A stretch of DNA of 64,000 nucleotides from Alkalicella caledoniensis (GTDB taxonomy: Bacteria > Bacillota > Proteinivoracia > Proteinivoracales > Proteinivoracaceae). This document shows, piece after piece, positions 46,972 to 62,124 of this stretch. Positions within the stretch are counted from its first letter, which is position 1; each line of letters starts with the position of its first letter. Location: assembly GCF_014467015.1 (NCBI RefSeq), contig NZ_CP058559.1:1860001-1924000 (forward strand), written 5' to 3'. A program made the position numbers and the translations under genes. The notes beneath the pieces are model-generated. The model did not search any database and had not been told where the DNA came from. It saw nothing but the letters and a program-made list of their open reading frames with translations.

Positions 46972-47874
46972 TTATAGAATAATATTTTCCAGAATATTGT
47001 ATGCTTTGTTTATATTTTGTTTATTTAAGATGACCTGTTTAAAATGGTCTGCGGTACATTCAATTTTTTCAATACTATTTTTTATATTATATTTCTGAGC
47101 GCTTAGATTTTCTTTGTAAACATCTTCCCACGTTACTGGCACCGAAATAGGAGCATTTTTTTTTGGTCTTATACTATAGGGAGCTACGATGGTCTGTCCC
47201 TTGGCATTTTGAAGGTAATCCAAATATATTTTCCCTTCCCTATCATTTACTTTCCGTGTCATCGTTGTGGTCAACGGCAGCTGATTATGAACTATTACAT
47301 AAACTAATCTAATAAATTCCCTTACTTCTTTATAAGTGTATATATTGTCTAGGGGGACAAATATTTGCATTCCTGTAGATCCAGAAAGTTTGGGATACCC
47401 TTGTATCTTTAATAACTCTAAAACATCATGAATCTTCTGAGCTATCTCTACAACCTCTTTAAATCCAAACTTTTCCATAGGGTCAATATCAAAAACTCCA
47501 TAGTCTGGACTTTCAATTGAATTAATGTTGGATAACCATGGATGAAACTCAATTGTCCCTAAATTACAAAGCCATAAAAAAGTTTCCATATTATTTATCA
47601 GAGGGTAATCTTCTATGTTTTTAATACCTATAGTTTTTACCCAGTGGGGTTTTCCTTGAGGTGCATTCTTTTGATAAAAACCAGGCATATTAAACCCATT
47701 TGGGTACCTAGTTAAGGAAATAGGCCTATTTTCAAGATGGCTTTTTATGTATGGGTACACTCTTATATAGTAGTTTATACAATCCTTTTTTGTTATGTTT
47801 CCTTCTGGGCAATAAGTTTTTTCTAAGTTAGATAATGATACCTCTACAGCATTTATAGTTAGTTTTTGTGTCAT
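46972..47874 (-). CDS. ligD: LigD polymerase-domain protein (NHEJ)
   Basis: The 300 residues are the archaeo-eukaryotic primase-like PolDom of LigD as a separate protein. Key positions are visible: H111 (EFHPW), D129 and D131 (FDIDP) and the later YLDYLQN Asp, with the KLSGSTGMQIFVPL strand. It fills gaps, preferring ribonucleotides, at NHEJ ends. It ends the ku-ligase-polymerase operon. No phosphoesterase domain is present. Confidence 0.85.
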   Translation of the reverse strand: MTQKLTINAVEVSLSNLEKTYCPEGNITKKDCINYYIRVYPYIKSHLENRPISLTRYPNGFNMPGFYQKNAPQGKPHWVKTIGIKNIEDYPLINNMETFLWLCNLGTIEFHPWLSNINSIESPDYGVFDIDPMEKFGFKEVVEIAQKIHDVLELLKIQGYPKLSGSTGMQIFVPLDNIYTYKEVREFIRLVYVIVHNQLPLTTTMTRKVNDREGKIYLDYLQNAKGQTIVAPYSIRPKKNAPISVPVTWEDVYKENLSAQKYNIKNSIEKIECTADHFKQVILNKQNINKAYNILENIIL

Positions 47875-47876
47875 AT

Positions 47877-48785
47877 TTAGTCCTCCAGTAAGGATTTAAA
47901 AACTGGTGATCGCAAAGTGTAATCATCTGTCCATTCCATAAACTCTATGTAACATCTTACTTCTGGATTTATCCAAATATGATTTTTATCTTCAAAATTT
48001 TTAAAAATAGAGTGTTGTCTCACTATATCAATGGACTTTTCTAGTATCTTTTTTTTATTATCCTCTGATAGTCCAGTGCCCACATTACCTATATATAAGA
48101 AATGATCTTGTTCATCCCTTACTCCCACTGCTAATGACTTTACTCTTTGATTTTCAACCATTATACCCCCAATATAAGGTTTTATTACTCTCTTATGCTT
48201 ATATTTAATCCAGTCATAACTTTTTTTCCCTTGAATATACTTACTACCTCTTTTTTTAGCTACTATACCTTCTAACTCTAACTTATTTGTGGTCTCGTAC
48301 AAACTGACCCCATCATCAAAGTTCTTACATACATGTAAGATATTCGTAAAATTATAATTATCTTCAACTAGAATGTTAAGTATTTCTAGGCGCTTTTCTA
48401 TTTCATGGTCCATTAGTGATGCACCATTCAAATATAGAATATCAAATACACCGTATGTGACAGGAATTCTATTTGATAGCATTTTAATCTTATTTAGATC
48501 TTTAGTTAAGTTTCTTTTTAATATTTGTGAAAAGCTATTCTTTTCACCTTTTACTACCATCATCTCACCATCAATTATAAAATCGTCTTTAATTTCCTTA
48601 AGTATTTGTAGCTCTGGGAACTGTAAGGTTTTGTCCCTTTGATGTTTATTAATTAGAGTTACTTTTGTGCCTTCTTTGTGAACAAGTATACGAACGCCAT
48701 CCCATTTTATTTGATAGAAAAATCTTTCATCATTTTTATGTTTAAATTCTGCTAGTTTAGGGCCCATGGGATTAATTTTAATCAT
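47877..48785 (-). CDS. ATP-dependent DNA ligase (NHEJ, LigD ligase domain-like)
   Basis: The 302 residues carry the nucleotidyltransferase domain with KWDG motif I (K27) and motif V EGIVAKKRG...WIKYK, plus a C-terminal OB fold. It seals NHEJ breaks. The gene overlaps ku by one base and precedes the PolDom by 2 bases, so the three are one operon. Confidence 0.9.
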   Translation of the reverse strand: MIKINPMGPKLAEFKHKNDERFFYQIKWDGVRILVHKEGTKVTLINKHQRDKTLQFPELQILKEIKDDFIIDGEMMVVKGEKNSFSQILKRNLTKDLNKIKMLSNRIPVTYGVFDILYLNGASLMDHEIEKRLEILNILVEDNYNFTNILHVCKNFDDGVSLYETTNKLELEGIVAKKRGSKYIQGKKSYDWIKYKHKRVIKPYIGGIMVENQRVKSLAVGVRDEQDHFLYIGNVGTGLSEDNKKKILEKSIDIVRQHSIFKNFEDKNHIWINPEVRCYIEFMEWTDDYTLRSPVFKSLLED

Positions 48786-49609
48786 TAACCTGTCTTTTTA
48801 CTCCTTTTTTTTGATTTGCTTGTAACATCCTCAATTTTTTCCTTTTTAACCATATCCAAACTAGCCTGAAGAGCTTCCATTAAATCAATAACTCCTGTAT
48901 TAGGTTTTTCCTTTACATGGGTGATTTCTTTTCCTTGTACCTTACTTTCAATAATTTCCAATAACTGTGTTCTATAATTATCTGTGTATTTTTCCGGTTC
49001 AAAGTCAGTGGCAAGCCCTTCTATAAGCTGTTTAGCCATGGCAACCTCGTTTTCAGATAAATTTATATCATAGTTCGCCCCTGGTACCTCCTTAGATTTT
49101 CTGATTTCATCAGGATAATGCATAGTTTCCATTATAAGAATTTCTTCATAAATCCTTAGGGCAACTAATGACTCTCTAGATCTGATAACAACCTTTGCAA
49201 TTGCTATCTTTCCAGTTTGTTCCAAAGCACTAACCAATAATTTGTAAGCTTTTTTTCCAGTATCTTCTGGAGCTAAGTAATAAGATTTATCGAAGTAAAC
49301 TGGATCAATTTGCTCTAACTTAACAAACTCTACTATGTCAATGGTTTTCGATTTTTCTCCCGGTATAGCTTCTAAATCTTCATCCTCAATAATTACATAA
49401 CTATCCTTTTGATATTCATAACCCTTTACAATATCTGTGTACTCTACCTCTTTATCACAGTTTTGACAAAACCTTTTTTGTTTAATGGGTGTGTGACACT
49501 CCTTATGTAAACTTTTAAAAGAAATATTTTTACTTTCTGTAGCAGTAAACATTTTAATGGGTACATTTATAAGTCCAAAATTAACTGCACCCTTCCACAT
49601 AGTCCTCAA
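48785..49609 (-). CDS. ku: Ku protein (bacterial NHEJ)
   Basis: TTG 49609 (MRTMWKGAVNFGLINVPIKM) behind AAAGGTG fits the conserved Ku N-terminus, giving 274 residues. The homodimer binds DNA ends and recruits LigD. The C-terminal tail is Lys-rich (KKEKIEDVTSKSKKRSKKTG). Being first in the operon, it sets the ligase and polymerase dose. Confidence 0.95.
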   Translation of the reverse strand: MRTMWKGAVNFGLINVPIKMFTATESKNISFKSLHKECHTPIKQKRFCQNCDKEVEYTDIVKGYEYQKDSYVIIEDEDLEAIPGEKSKTIDIVEFVKLEQIDPVYFDKSYYLAPEDTGKKAYKLLVSALEQTGKIAIAKVVIRSRESLVALRIYEEILIMETMHYPDEIRKSKEVPGANYDINLSENEVAMAKQLIEGLATDFEPEKYTDNYRTQLLEIIESKVQGKEITHVKEKPNTGVIDLMEALQASLDMVKKEKIEDVTSKSKKRSKKTG

Positions 49610-49684
49610 TTGAATCACCTTTTTCTAAAAATTTAATAATTTGTATTTATGGTTTGTACATTCAGGAAAAAATATACAAAAAAA

Positions 49685-49705
49685 GAGTAACCATATAGGT
49701 TACTC
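49685..49705 (-). terminator. terminator after nrdD
   Basis: GAGTAACC / GGTTACTC hairpin with a T-run on the minus strand, just before the Ku upstream region. Confidence 0.85.
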
Positions 49706-49712
49706 CCTACAA

Positions 49713-51902
49713 TTATAGTTTTTTTAGATGTGAAACTCTGTTCTTAGCTTCATTATATTTTCCGCTATTAAAGAATGAAGTTGTATTTTCTCCGTCTAAA
49801 GATTCTTCATATACACCAAGGTACCCTGTTACCCTTCTGATTCTCCTTACTCTTTTAGATCCACATTTCGGACAACCAGCCTCTTTAATTATACCTATAT
49901 AGTCACAGCTGTCACCTAAACACTGGTCCACTGGGAAGTTAACACTGAAGTATCCACAGTCACTTTCAAAGGCAGCATTTACTAATTGTTCAAATGCTTC
50001 TATGTTACCAATTGGTGCACTTTCTAGTTCAACATAGTTTATATGACCTGCGGGTGTAACTTTATTGTAGACTGACTCAATTTTTATCTTTTCATAGGCA
50101 CTTATACTAAACTCAACTGGAACATGGAATGAGTTGGTATACCATTCTTTATCTGTTACACCTTCAATAACACCAAACTTAGCCTTGTCAATATTAACAA
50201 ATCTACTTGATAAGCCTTCAGCGGGGGTGGCAAGTAAAGTAAAGTTTAGTTTATGTTTTTGTGATTCAAGTTGACACCAATCATTCATTGAACTTACTAT
50301 TTTAAGACCTAATTTTTGTGATTCTTCACATTGTCCATGGTGTTTACCTAACAGTGCGTACAATGTCTCAGCTAATCCTATAAAACCTATGGACAGAGTA
50401 CCATTTTTTATGGCATCTTCTATTGTATCTTCAGCTGAGAGATGATCTGAGTCGTGGTAAAGTTTTTGCCCTAATAAAAAGGGAAATTCTTTCACTTTCT
50501 TATTTTTTTGAATATCATACCTCTCAAGTAGTTGATTTTTCACCAATACAAATCGTTCTTTTAGTATATCAAAGAATTTATCTATATTACCATCTGCTTC
50601 TAATGCTATCCTCGGAAGATTAATTGAAGTAAATGATAGATTTCCTCTTCCATCTGTAACTTCTTCTCCAGCAACATTTCCTATAACCCTTGTTCTACAA
50701 CCCATATAACCAACTATTTGTGGATTTTCTTCTCTCCTATAAAAAGGTGCGTTAAATGAGGAATCTTGGTTGGAGTAGTTAGGGAATAGTCTTGTGCAAG
50801 AGACTCTATGGGATAACATCCTTAAATCATAGTTTGGGTCTTCGGGGTCTTTATTTATCCCTTTAGCCATAGCAAAAATTAAATTTGGAAATAAAGGGGT
50901 TTCGCCTTTTCCTAGACCTTTTTCGAAATTTAATAGTAAGTATTTAGAAATAGCTCGTCCAGCCCTCGATGTGTCTAGACCAAAATTTATACTTGTAAAA
51001 GGTACTTGAGCCCCAGCCCTTGATTGCATGGTGTTAAGATTATATACAATCCCTTGCATTGCTTGATTTACATCCCTCTCAGTTAGTTCCCAAGCCTTTT
51101 CACTGATATCTTTTTGGTATTCTAGTTCATTTAATAATTTTACATGTTTATTGAAGGTCATCTCTACATATGGTGCTAGATCTCTATCAAGGGCACTTAC
51201 AGACTGTCCTCCGTGTTGTTCATTTTGGTTTGCCTGCATGACAATACACACAAGAGCAGCTGCTGTTTTTATATCTTTAGGTGGTCTTATAAAACCATGC
51301 CCTGTATTAAATCCCTTTGTAAATAGCTTGTTTATAGGTATTTGCAAGCATGTTTTTGTACCAAAAGGCAAGAAATTCATATCGTGGATATGTATATCAC
51401 CTTCATTATGAGCATCTAAATGTTCCTTCTTTAAGCTTATATCACATAATCTTTTAGCAGCTATGGATCCAGCTTGTAACATTTTACCCATGGCAGTATC
51501 GCCATTTATATTTGCATTTTCTGTATCTTTGGTATTTACTATGTCAGTCAGTTCTTTTATAAATCTACCCCTAGAGTCTCTGATTTTATCCCTTCTTCTT
51601 CTATAGGCAACATACTCTTTTCCAGCAGTTAAAAGATTTGACTTAATTAGTGTATCTTCTACTATATCTTGTATTTCATCTATGGTAGGTGTTTTTATTT
51701 CGGTGTTTATCATCTGGATGTTTATATTTTCTAATACTTTATGAGTAAGCATAAGTGCATCACTATAGTTACCTTCACCACTTACAGAAAAAGCCTTGTT
51801 TATAGCATCAGTTATCTTCGCGGGTTCAAAATCCTGAAGTCTACCATCTCTTTTAATTACTTTAGTTGGAAAAATAATTTTTGCAGCTGTGTTCGTATTC
51901 AT
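49713..51902 (-). CDS. nrdD: anaerobic ribonucleoside-triphosphate reductase
   Basis: The 729-residue class III reductase makes dNTPs without oxygen using a glycyl radical. An ATP-cone regulatory domain is at the N-terminus (KRDGRLQDFEPAKITDAINK). The C-terminus has the zinc site (CDYIG... CPKCGSK) and the radical loop RRVTGYLGVYEE. It is paired with the activase nrdG, 17 bases upstream. Confidence 0.96.
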   Translation of the reverse strand: MNTNTAAKIIFPTKVIKRDGRLQDFEPAKITDAINKAFSVSGEGNYSDALMLTHKVLENINIQMINTEIKTPTIDEIQDIVEDTLIKSNLLTAGKEYVAYRRRRDKIRDSRGRFIKELTDIVNTKDTENANINGDTAMGKMLQAGSIAAKRLCDISLKKEHLDAHNEGDIHIHDMNFLPFGTKTCLQIPINKLFTKGFNTGHGFIRPPKDIKTAAALVCIVMQANQNEQHGGQSVSALDRDLAPYVEMTFNKHVKLLNELEYQKDISEKAWELTERDVNQAMQGIVYNLNTMQSRAGAQVPFTSINFGLDTSRAGRAISKYLLLNFEKGLGKGETPLFPNLIFAMAKGINKDPEDPNYDLRMLSHRVSCTRLFPNYSNQDSSFNAPFYRREENPQIVGYMGCRTRVIGNVAGEEVTDGRGNLSFTSINLPRIALEADGNIDKFFDILKERFVLVKNQLLERYDIQKNKKVKEFPFLLGQKLYHDSDHLSAEDTIEDAIKNGTLSIGFIGLAETLYALLGKHHGQCEESQKLGLKIVSSMNDWCQLESQKHKLNFTLLATPAEGLSSRFVNIDKAKFGVIEGVTDKEWYTNSFHVPVEFSISAYEKIKIESVYNKVTPAGHINYVELESAPIGNIEAFEQLVNAAFESDCGYFSVNFPVDQCLGDSCDYIGIIKEAGCPKCGSKRVRRIRRVTGYLGVYEESLDGENTTSFFNSGKYNEAKNRVSHLKKL

Positions 51903-51919
51903 ACAACCTCTCCTCTACA

Positions 51920-52420
51920 TTAGTAATATCTATCTATTAAATGTATATCGCCGTGCTTTAATGTTTTTGCAACATCTATAATTCTTTGATTGCTGGAACC
52001 TCTAAACCTCAAATCCAAATTCTTATATTTTTCAATAAAAGGTCCATCAATTAAAATATCAAGTAGCTCTAAAAGTTTTCTTTGATGGTCATCCTCTAGT
52101 AACTTTTCAAAAAAGAAACCAGTATATCCAACTAACTTATACCCTTCTTCTTTTAGTTTAGTAGCAAGATAAGCAAATTCTCTAGGTTGATAAAATGGGT
52201 CACCACCACTAAATGTAACTAATTTAGATAAAGGGTATTTTTTAATATCTTCTAAAATAAAAGAGCAGTCAACAATTTGACCACCTTGAAAACTATGTGT
52301 ATTTGGATTATGGCACCCTGCACATTTATGCAGGCATCCTTGGGCAAATATTGTATAGCTTATACCTCCAGGCCCGTCCACAACAGACTCAGGTATTATA
52401 CCTGCAATTCTTATATCCAT
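51920..52420 (-). CDS. nrdG: NrdD activating radical-SAM enzyme
   Basis: ATG 52420 (MDIRIAGIIPESVVDGPGGI), behind GAGGTG, gives 166 residues. The iron-sulfur motif is C29-x3-C33-x2-C36 (CLHKCAGC). It generates the glycyl radical on NrdD. It is transcribed first. Confidence 0.95.
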   Translation of the reverse strand: MDIRIAGIIPESVVDGPGGISYTIFAQGCLHKCAGCHNPNTHSFQGGQIVDCSFILEDIKKYPLSKLVTFSGGDPFYQPREFAYLATKLKEEGYKLVGYTGFFFEKLLEDDHQRKLLELLDILIDGPFIEKYKNLDLRFRGSSNQRIIDVAKTLKHGDIHLIDRYY

Positions 52421-52443
52421 CCCCAAAATCACCTCGCTATTTT

Positions 52444-52472
52444 ATTATAGTTTTTTAGCATAAAAAAGACAA
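52444..52472 (-). promoter_or_regulatory. nrdGD promoter
   Basis: Minus strand TTGTCT (52472-52467), 17-base spacer, consensus TATAAT (52449-52444). No clear NrdR box was identified nearby. Confidence 0.7.
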
Positions 52473-52775
52473 ATATGCATATGTACAATGAGTCAAATTA
52501 CAGTAACATTACTTCAATATGATAAAGATATCTACTAATTATTAAGTTTTTTGATGTCAATTTGGTTTTTATCAGTATATATAATTTATATCATTTTAGA
52601 TAGAAATTATATAGGATATAGGTCACAATTTGGGCTTAAGAATAGGTTTAGTTATCAGGATAATACTTAAGATCAAAGTCAAAAGGCCTAACAGGGAAAA
52701 TTAAAAGAGATTACGTGAACCACACGGATTCTGGGGTTAGTTTTGGAGTATTAGAATGAGTAATTTATAATATTT
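52473..52775 (-). other. intergenic, no gene seen
   Basis: AT-rich. The part from about 52672 onward is shared with the outward flanks of repeat copies 2 and 4 (GATTACG, GGATTCTGGGGTTAG). No ORF, RNA gene or clear promoter other than nrdGD's is visible. Confidence 0.5.
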
Positions 52776-52882
52776 GCCACTAATGGCACTATTAAATAGA
52801 TCAAGAATTTCACTAACTTACACAAAAAATTTTATTCATTTTAGTGTCAGTTAGTGTAGAGGTTTTTAGTGAAGTTAGTGGC
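52776..52882. repeat. palindromic rRNA-flanking element, copy 3
   Basis: Same unit as copies 1, 2 and 4, located beyond the 5S terminator of operon 2. Sequence inward (to the 5S) matches copy 1 almost perfectly. Confidence 0.85.
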
Positions 52883-52917
52883 AATTTTTTATTCGTATTG
52901 GTGCAAATTACATATGC

Positions 52918-52952
52918 AAAAAAGACACCAATCATAAGATTGATGTCTTTTA
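52918..52952 (-). terminator. rRNA operon 2 terminator
   Basis: Same hairpin as at 27499, with a U-run of four rather than five. Confidence 0.8.
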
Positions 52953-52957
52953 AAGTA

Positions 52958-53073
52958 CCTAGCGACGTCCTACTCTCCCAGGGGGTAACCCCAAGTACCA
53001 TCGGCGCTGAAGAGCTTAACTGCGGTGTTCGGAACGGGAACCGGTGTATCCTCTTCGCCATCATCACTAGATG
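52958..53073 (-). rRNA. rrf: 5S ribosomal RNA, operon 2
   Basis: Second 5S copy, 25419 bases to the right of operon 1, with one visible substitution (GGAACGGG). Same boundaries and spacing. Confidence 0.95.
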
Positions 53074-53170
53074 AAACTATCACACTAAATTCATAGCAAG
53101 GTTTTCAAAGGTTTTGTTCTTAAAGTTTTTCCTGACTGCTGACTACTGTCAGCTGACAGCTTAAATATTT

Positions 53171-57927
<4,757 letters not shown>

Positions 57928-58170
57928 AATTGAAAAGTTATATCATTCGCACATCGCTATTGGCAGTTAGCAGTTAGCTAAATACTAATAACTTAATGCG
58001 TTGATTACTGACTTCAGACTTTCGTCTGGTTTTAATCACTTTAAACTCAAATTCGAAATTAACTTTTACCAAGTTATATTTCTTATGGTATAGTGCTGTT
58101 CAATTTCCAAAGAACTGTCAGTAGCTCACGCTACTTTTTTTTATTTTATCACCTCTCGGCGACAAAGACT
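57928..58170 (-). other. rRNA operon 2 leader
   Basis: The first 80 bases (containing the heptamer pair CAGTTAG-CAGTTAG at 57966) differ from operon 1. The remainder, with TTTGGAAATTGAACAGC and the CAGACGAAAGTCTG hairpin, is nearly the same. Confidence 0.6.
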
Positions 58171-58199
58171 ATCTTATCATTTTTTATTCATGTTGTCAA
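58171..58199 (-). promoter_or_regulatory. rRNA operon 2 promoter
   Basis: Minus strand TTGACA (58199-58194), 17-base spacer, TAAGAT (58176-58171), with a one-base change in the spacer relative to operon 1. Confidence 0.85.
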
Positions 58200-58467
58200 T
58201 ACTTTTTTATTTTTTATTTTTCAAAAGTGTTACTTGCCTATATTGTTACCTTTAGGCATTTTTTTATTTTGAAAATTAAAATGTTGCTCGTGTTAAGCAA
58301 CGAAGATTACTATATCATTAATTATCTTGTTAGGTCAATGTTAATTAATGGTTTTATTTCTGAAAGATTAAGGTCAAAAGAGCTTAACGCGGAATTTTAA
58401 TAAAGATTACGCGGATCGCGCGGATACTAGGGTAAGTTTTGTAGGATTTAATAAAGAATTAACCTTA
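58200..58467 (-). other. upstream region of rRNA operon 2
   Basis: Conserved with the same region of operon 1 (UP-like A/T tract, TTGCTCGTGTTAAGCAACG hairpin, repeat-associated TTAAGGTCAAAA segment from about 58367). No gene is seen. Confidence 0.5.
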
Positions 58468-58575
58468 GTCACTAATGGCACTATTATAATAGGTCAAGAT
58501 TTTCACTAACTTACACTAAACAATTTTTTAATTTTAGTGTCGGTTAGTGTGGAGGATTTTAGTGAAGTTAGTGGC
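58468..58575. repeat. palindromic rRNA-flanking element, copy 4
   Basis: Slightly more diverged copy (GTCACTAAT at the left end, CGGTTAGTGTGGAGG within). It lies on the promoter side of operon 2. Similarity to copy 2 ends at its outer border. Confidence 0.85.
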
Positions 58576-58643
58576 AATTTTTTTTAATCATTCTTTATAT
58601 AGTTAATTATTTAAAGGTTTGTGGGCTGTTTTATTCCTTAAAA

Positions 58644-58670
58644 AAAATCCAGAGCTAGGCCCTGGATTTT
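58644..58670 (-). terminator. terminator after ablB
   Basis: AAAATCCAG / CTGGATTTT hairpin with a short GC-rich loop and a run of T on the minus strand. Confidence 0.85.
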
Positions 58671-59573
58671 CTATATCTTCTTTATCCACACATTCATGTC
58701 TTCAAATTTACCAAATATATTGCAATTGTTTATAAGTCTTCCAGTATATGTGTAATTATGTTTTTTAAATACAGTGTTCATACCAAATGAAAGGGAACGA
58801 GCTATGGAGTATAGACATATAATGCCCATATCTTTCATTTCATTCTCCAATGCATTTATAATCACTGACATTAAACCATTGCCTCTTTCATCTGGATGGG
58901 TAGCGCAATCGGTTATCTCAGCATTTTTATATCTCTTACTCATATCAGCTGATGCAGCGGAAACTATCTTACCTCCATTTGTAATAACCATGAAGTAGAC
59001 GTCGCTATCCATTAGTTTTTCTAAATATAGCGGTTGATTCAGAGGAATTGGGTATGTTTCAAAAACCCTGTCATACAATGCTATCAACTCTGGTATATCT
59101 TCCTTAGTGGCTGGCCTAATATTATAGGTGTTTGGTAAGTTTGAATTAAATTCAACTTCAGGCTCTATTTTTGCAACTTCTTCAATTATTTCATTCTCTT
59201 TTTCAAAACCTTCACTTATTCTTCTTTCTTTCGAGAAGAATTTGGCCAGTGAGTATGCATTGTCTCCGTTATAATAGTGTTTAAATATTCCTTCTAGAAT
59301 ATAACCATGTGTCAAAAATTTTTCCCAATCATCGGACTTTGCCTTCAAGTACACTTTTCCGAAATTGTTTTTTTGAGCTAAATAATCCAGCCTTGTGGTT
59401 AGGCCATCAATATCTTTGCCTTCATAGTCAATTACTTCAACTCTTTGGTTATATGTGTCTAAAAAAATCTTAGTATAGTAACCTTCTTCTTCAATAACAT
59501 AATCTAGTCCATAGATTGAACCATGAATAGTAGTAGAGGTGTTCTTATCTAAGTATATTTTTATTATTTTCAT
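58671..59573 (-). CDS. ablB: beta-lysine N-acetyltransferase
   Basis: The 300-residue protein has an AblB-type N-terminal half (DYVIEEEGYYTKIFLDTYNQ, ... RVEVIDYEG) and a C-terminal GNAT domain (NIRPATKEDIPELIALYDRV; ATHPDERGNGLMSVIINALE). It makes N-epsilon-acetyl-beta-lysine, a compatible solute. Its usual partner ablA (lysine 2,3-aminomutase) is not next to it; instead it follows gyrA by 25 bases. AAAGGATG precedes the ATG. Confidence 0.85.
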   Translation of the reverse strand: MKIIKIYLDKNTSTTIHGSIYGLDYVIEEEGYYTKIFLDTYNQRVEVIDYEGKDIDGLTTRLDYLAQKNNFGKVYLKAKSDDWEKFLTHGYILEGIFKHYYNGDNAYSLAKFFSKERRISEGFEKENEIIEEVAKIEPEVEFNSNLPNTYNIRPATKEDIPELIALYDRVFETYPIPLNQPLYLEKLMDSDVYFMVITNGGKIVSAASADMSKRYKNAEITDCATHPDERGNGLMSVIINALENEMKDMGIICLYSIARSLSFGMNTVFKKHNYTYTGRLINNCNIFGKFEDMNVWIKKI

Positions 59574-59598
59574 ATTTTAAACACATCCTTTATTACTA

Positions 59599-62091
59599 TT
59601 ACTCCTGTTCTTCATACTCTTCATCTAGTGGAATGTTTAAATCTGTGTCTATTTCTGTATCTTCACCATCGGAAACTACCTTTGCTACTGCAACAATGGA
59701 GTCATCTTCTGATAACCTAACTAACCTTACCCCTTGAGTTGTCCTGCCGAATACTCCTATACCACTAACATTTTGTCTAACGATAAAACCTTTATTGGTG
59801 ATAGCCATTAAGTCTTCACCATCGGTTACAGTTTTAAAGGCTATAAGTTCCCCGTTCTTATCAGTTAGGTTCATTATTTTTATACCTTTTCCGCCCCTAG
59901 ACTGTTCTCTATATTCACTTATCTTTGTTCTTTTGCCGTAACCTTTTTTAGTTACTGTTAAAAGATACTCGTCATCCTTTGCAGTTACCATATCTATAAC
60001 ATAATCTTCATTTCCAAGATTAATACCTTTTACACCTCTAGCTAGTCTTCCCATACACCTAACATTGTTTTCATCAAACTTCACACCTTGTGCATGGTGA
60101 GTACCAATTAATATCTTTTGATTACCATCTGTAAGTTTTACAGCAATAAGTTCATCTTCCTCAGCTAGGGTAAGAGCAATCAGTCCGTTTTTCCTATTTG
60201 TATCAAAATCATTAAGGTCAGTCTTTTTAACATACCCATATTTTGTAGCGAAGAATAGATAGTAACCTTCACTAAACTCTTTTATAGGCATTACAGATGT
60301 TATCTTCTCATCTTTTTCTATAGGAAGAATATTAACAATTGATGTACCCCTTGCCTGTCTTCCACCTTCACCTATCTCGTAAACCTTCTTCCTATATACC
60401 TTACCTTTATTAGTAAAGAACAATATATAGTTATGAGAAGATGTTATAAATAGATGTTCAACGAAATCATCATTTTTATTAGATACTGCAGTGACTCCTC
60501 TACCTCCCCTTCTTTGGCGCTTATATGTAGAGGATGGAAGCCTTTTGATGTAACCTTGATGGGTAATTGTAACAACAACATCTTCTTCAGCAATTAAGTC
60601 TTCATAATCTATTTCTTCATGATCTATTGTTATACGTGTTCTTCTTGGGTTATCATACTTTTCCTTTACTTCTGTTAATTCTTCCCTAATAACATTATCT
60701 ATTTTTTGGGGATCAGCAAGTAAATCATTAAAATATTTGATTCTTTCTAAGAGTTCCCTGTACTCTTCTTCGATCTTTTCTCTTTCTAGTCCAGTTAATC
60801 TTTGTAATCTCATATCTAGGATTGCTTGGGCTTGCTTTTCTGATAGATTAAATTTACTGGTTAAACCTTCCTTAGCTTCCTGAGTAGTTTTAGCCGCTCT
60901 GATAGTTTTTATAACTTCATCAATATTATCTAGAGCAATACGCAATCCTTCTAATATATGAGCTCTTGCTTCAGCTTTATTTAGATCATACTTAGTTCTT
61001 CTAGTTATTATCTCCCTTTGATGGTTTAGATAATGTACTAAAATATCCTTTATGTTTAAAACCTTTGGCTCATTGTTTACCAGTGCCAACATTATAATTC
61101 CAAAAGTTTGTTGCAGTTGAGTATGTTTAAGTAGAAGATTTGTTATATGTTCATGCTTAACATCTTTTCTTAACTCTATAACTACTCTCATACCATTTCT
61201 ATCAGATTCATCTCTTAAATCTGTAATACCATCAATTTTTTTATCTCTTACCAACTCAGCAATCTTTTCTATCAACCTAGCTTTGTTTACTTGATAAGGC
61301 AACTCAGTGATTAAAAGCCTAGTTTTACCATTGTTCATTTTCTCAGGGGTTATTTCACCTTGAACCTTAATTACACCGCGGCCAGTTTTATATGCATTTT
61401 TTATACCATCTTTACCTTTAATAACACCTGCAGTTGGAAAATCAGGACCTTTAATTATTGATATTAAGTCATTTATTGTTATTTCTGGGTTATCAATTAG
61501 ATTTATGGTTCCATCAATTACTTCACCTAGATTATGTGGAGGTATATTTGTAGCCATACCAACTGCAATACCTGACGATCCGTTAACTAATAGGTTAGGA
61601 AATTTAGATGGAAGTACCACAGGTTCATCTATTGTTTCATCAAAGTTAGGTCTGTAGTCAACAGTTTCCTTTTCTATATCTCTAAGTAAAACACTTGATA
61701 GCTTTGCCATCCTAACTTCTGTATAACGCATTGCCGCAGCTGAGTCTCCATCAACAGAACCAAAGTTCCCATGTCCATCAAGAAGAGGATATCTAATGGA
61801 GAAATCCTGTGCCATCCTTACTAGTGCATCATAAACAGCGGTATCACCATGTGGGTGAAACTTACCTAAAACTTCACCAACAACCCTGGCACATTTTTTA
61901 TGTGGTTTGTCATGGGTGAAACCTAATTCATGCATAGCGTAGAGAATTCTTCTATGAACAGGTTTTAAACCGTCTCTAACATCAGGAAGTGCTCTACCCA
62001 CTATAACTGTCATTGCATAGTTTAAATATGATTGTCTCATTTCACTATTTAAATCAATAGGAACTACTTTTCCATGAGTAAATTCATTCAT
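59599..62091 (-). CDS. gyrA: DNA gyrase subunit A
   Basis: The 830-residue subunit contains the catalytic Tyr in AAMRYTE and the quinolone region [18 protein letters not shown], where the usual Ser/Thr position is Thr. C-terminal repeats of the GyrA-box pinwheel ([17 protein letters not shown]) follow. The tail is acidic. It forms A2B2 with GyrB to introduce negative supercoils. Confidence 0.97.
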   Translation of the reverse strand: MNEFTHGKVVPIDLNSEMRQSYLNYAMTVIVGRALPDVRDGLKPVHRRILYAMHELGFTHDKPHKKCARVVGEVLGKFHPHGDTAVYDALVRMAQDFSIRYPLLDGHGNFGSVDGDSAAAMRYTEVRMAKLSSVLLRDIEKETVDYRPNFDETIDEPVVLPSKFPNLLVNGSSGIAVGMATNIPPHNLGEVIDGTINLIDNPEITINDLISIIKGPDFPTAGVIKGKDGIKNAYKTGRGVIKVQGEITPEKMNNGKTRLLITELPYQVNKARLIEKIAELVRDKKIDGITDLRDESDRNGMRVVIELRKDVKHEHITNLLLKHTQLQQTFGIIMLALVNNEPKVLNIKDILVHYLNHQREIITRRTKYDLNKAEARAHILEGLRIALDNIDEVIKTIRAAKTTQEAKEGLTSKFNLSEKQAQAILDMRLQRLTGLEREKIEEEYRELLERIKYFNDLLADPQKIDNVIREELTEVKEKYDNPRRTRITIDHEEIDYEDLIAEEDVVVTITHQGYIKRLPSSTYKRQRRGGRGVTAVSNKNDDFVEHLFITSSHNYILFFTNKGKVYRKKVYEIGEGGRQARGTSIVNILPIEKDEKITSVMPIKEFSEGYYLFFATKYGYVKKTDLNDFDTNRKNGLIALTLAEEDELIAVKLTDGNQKILIGTHHAQGVKFDENNVRCMGRLARGVKGINLGNEDYVIDMVTAKDDEYLLTVTKKGYGKRTKISEYREQSRGGKGIKIMNLTDKNGELIAFKTVTDGEDLMAITNKGFIVRQNVSGIGVFGRTTQGVRLVRLSEDDSIVAVAKVVSDGEDTEIDTDLNIPLDEEYEEQE

Positions 62092-62124
62092 TATTATTGT
62101 TTCACCTCTTTAAATATCTATAAT

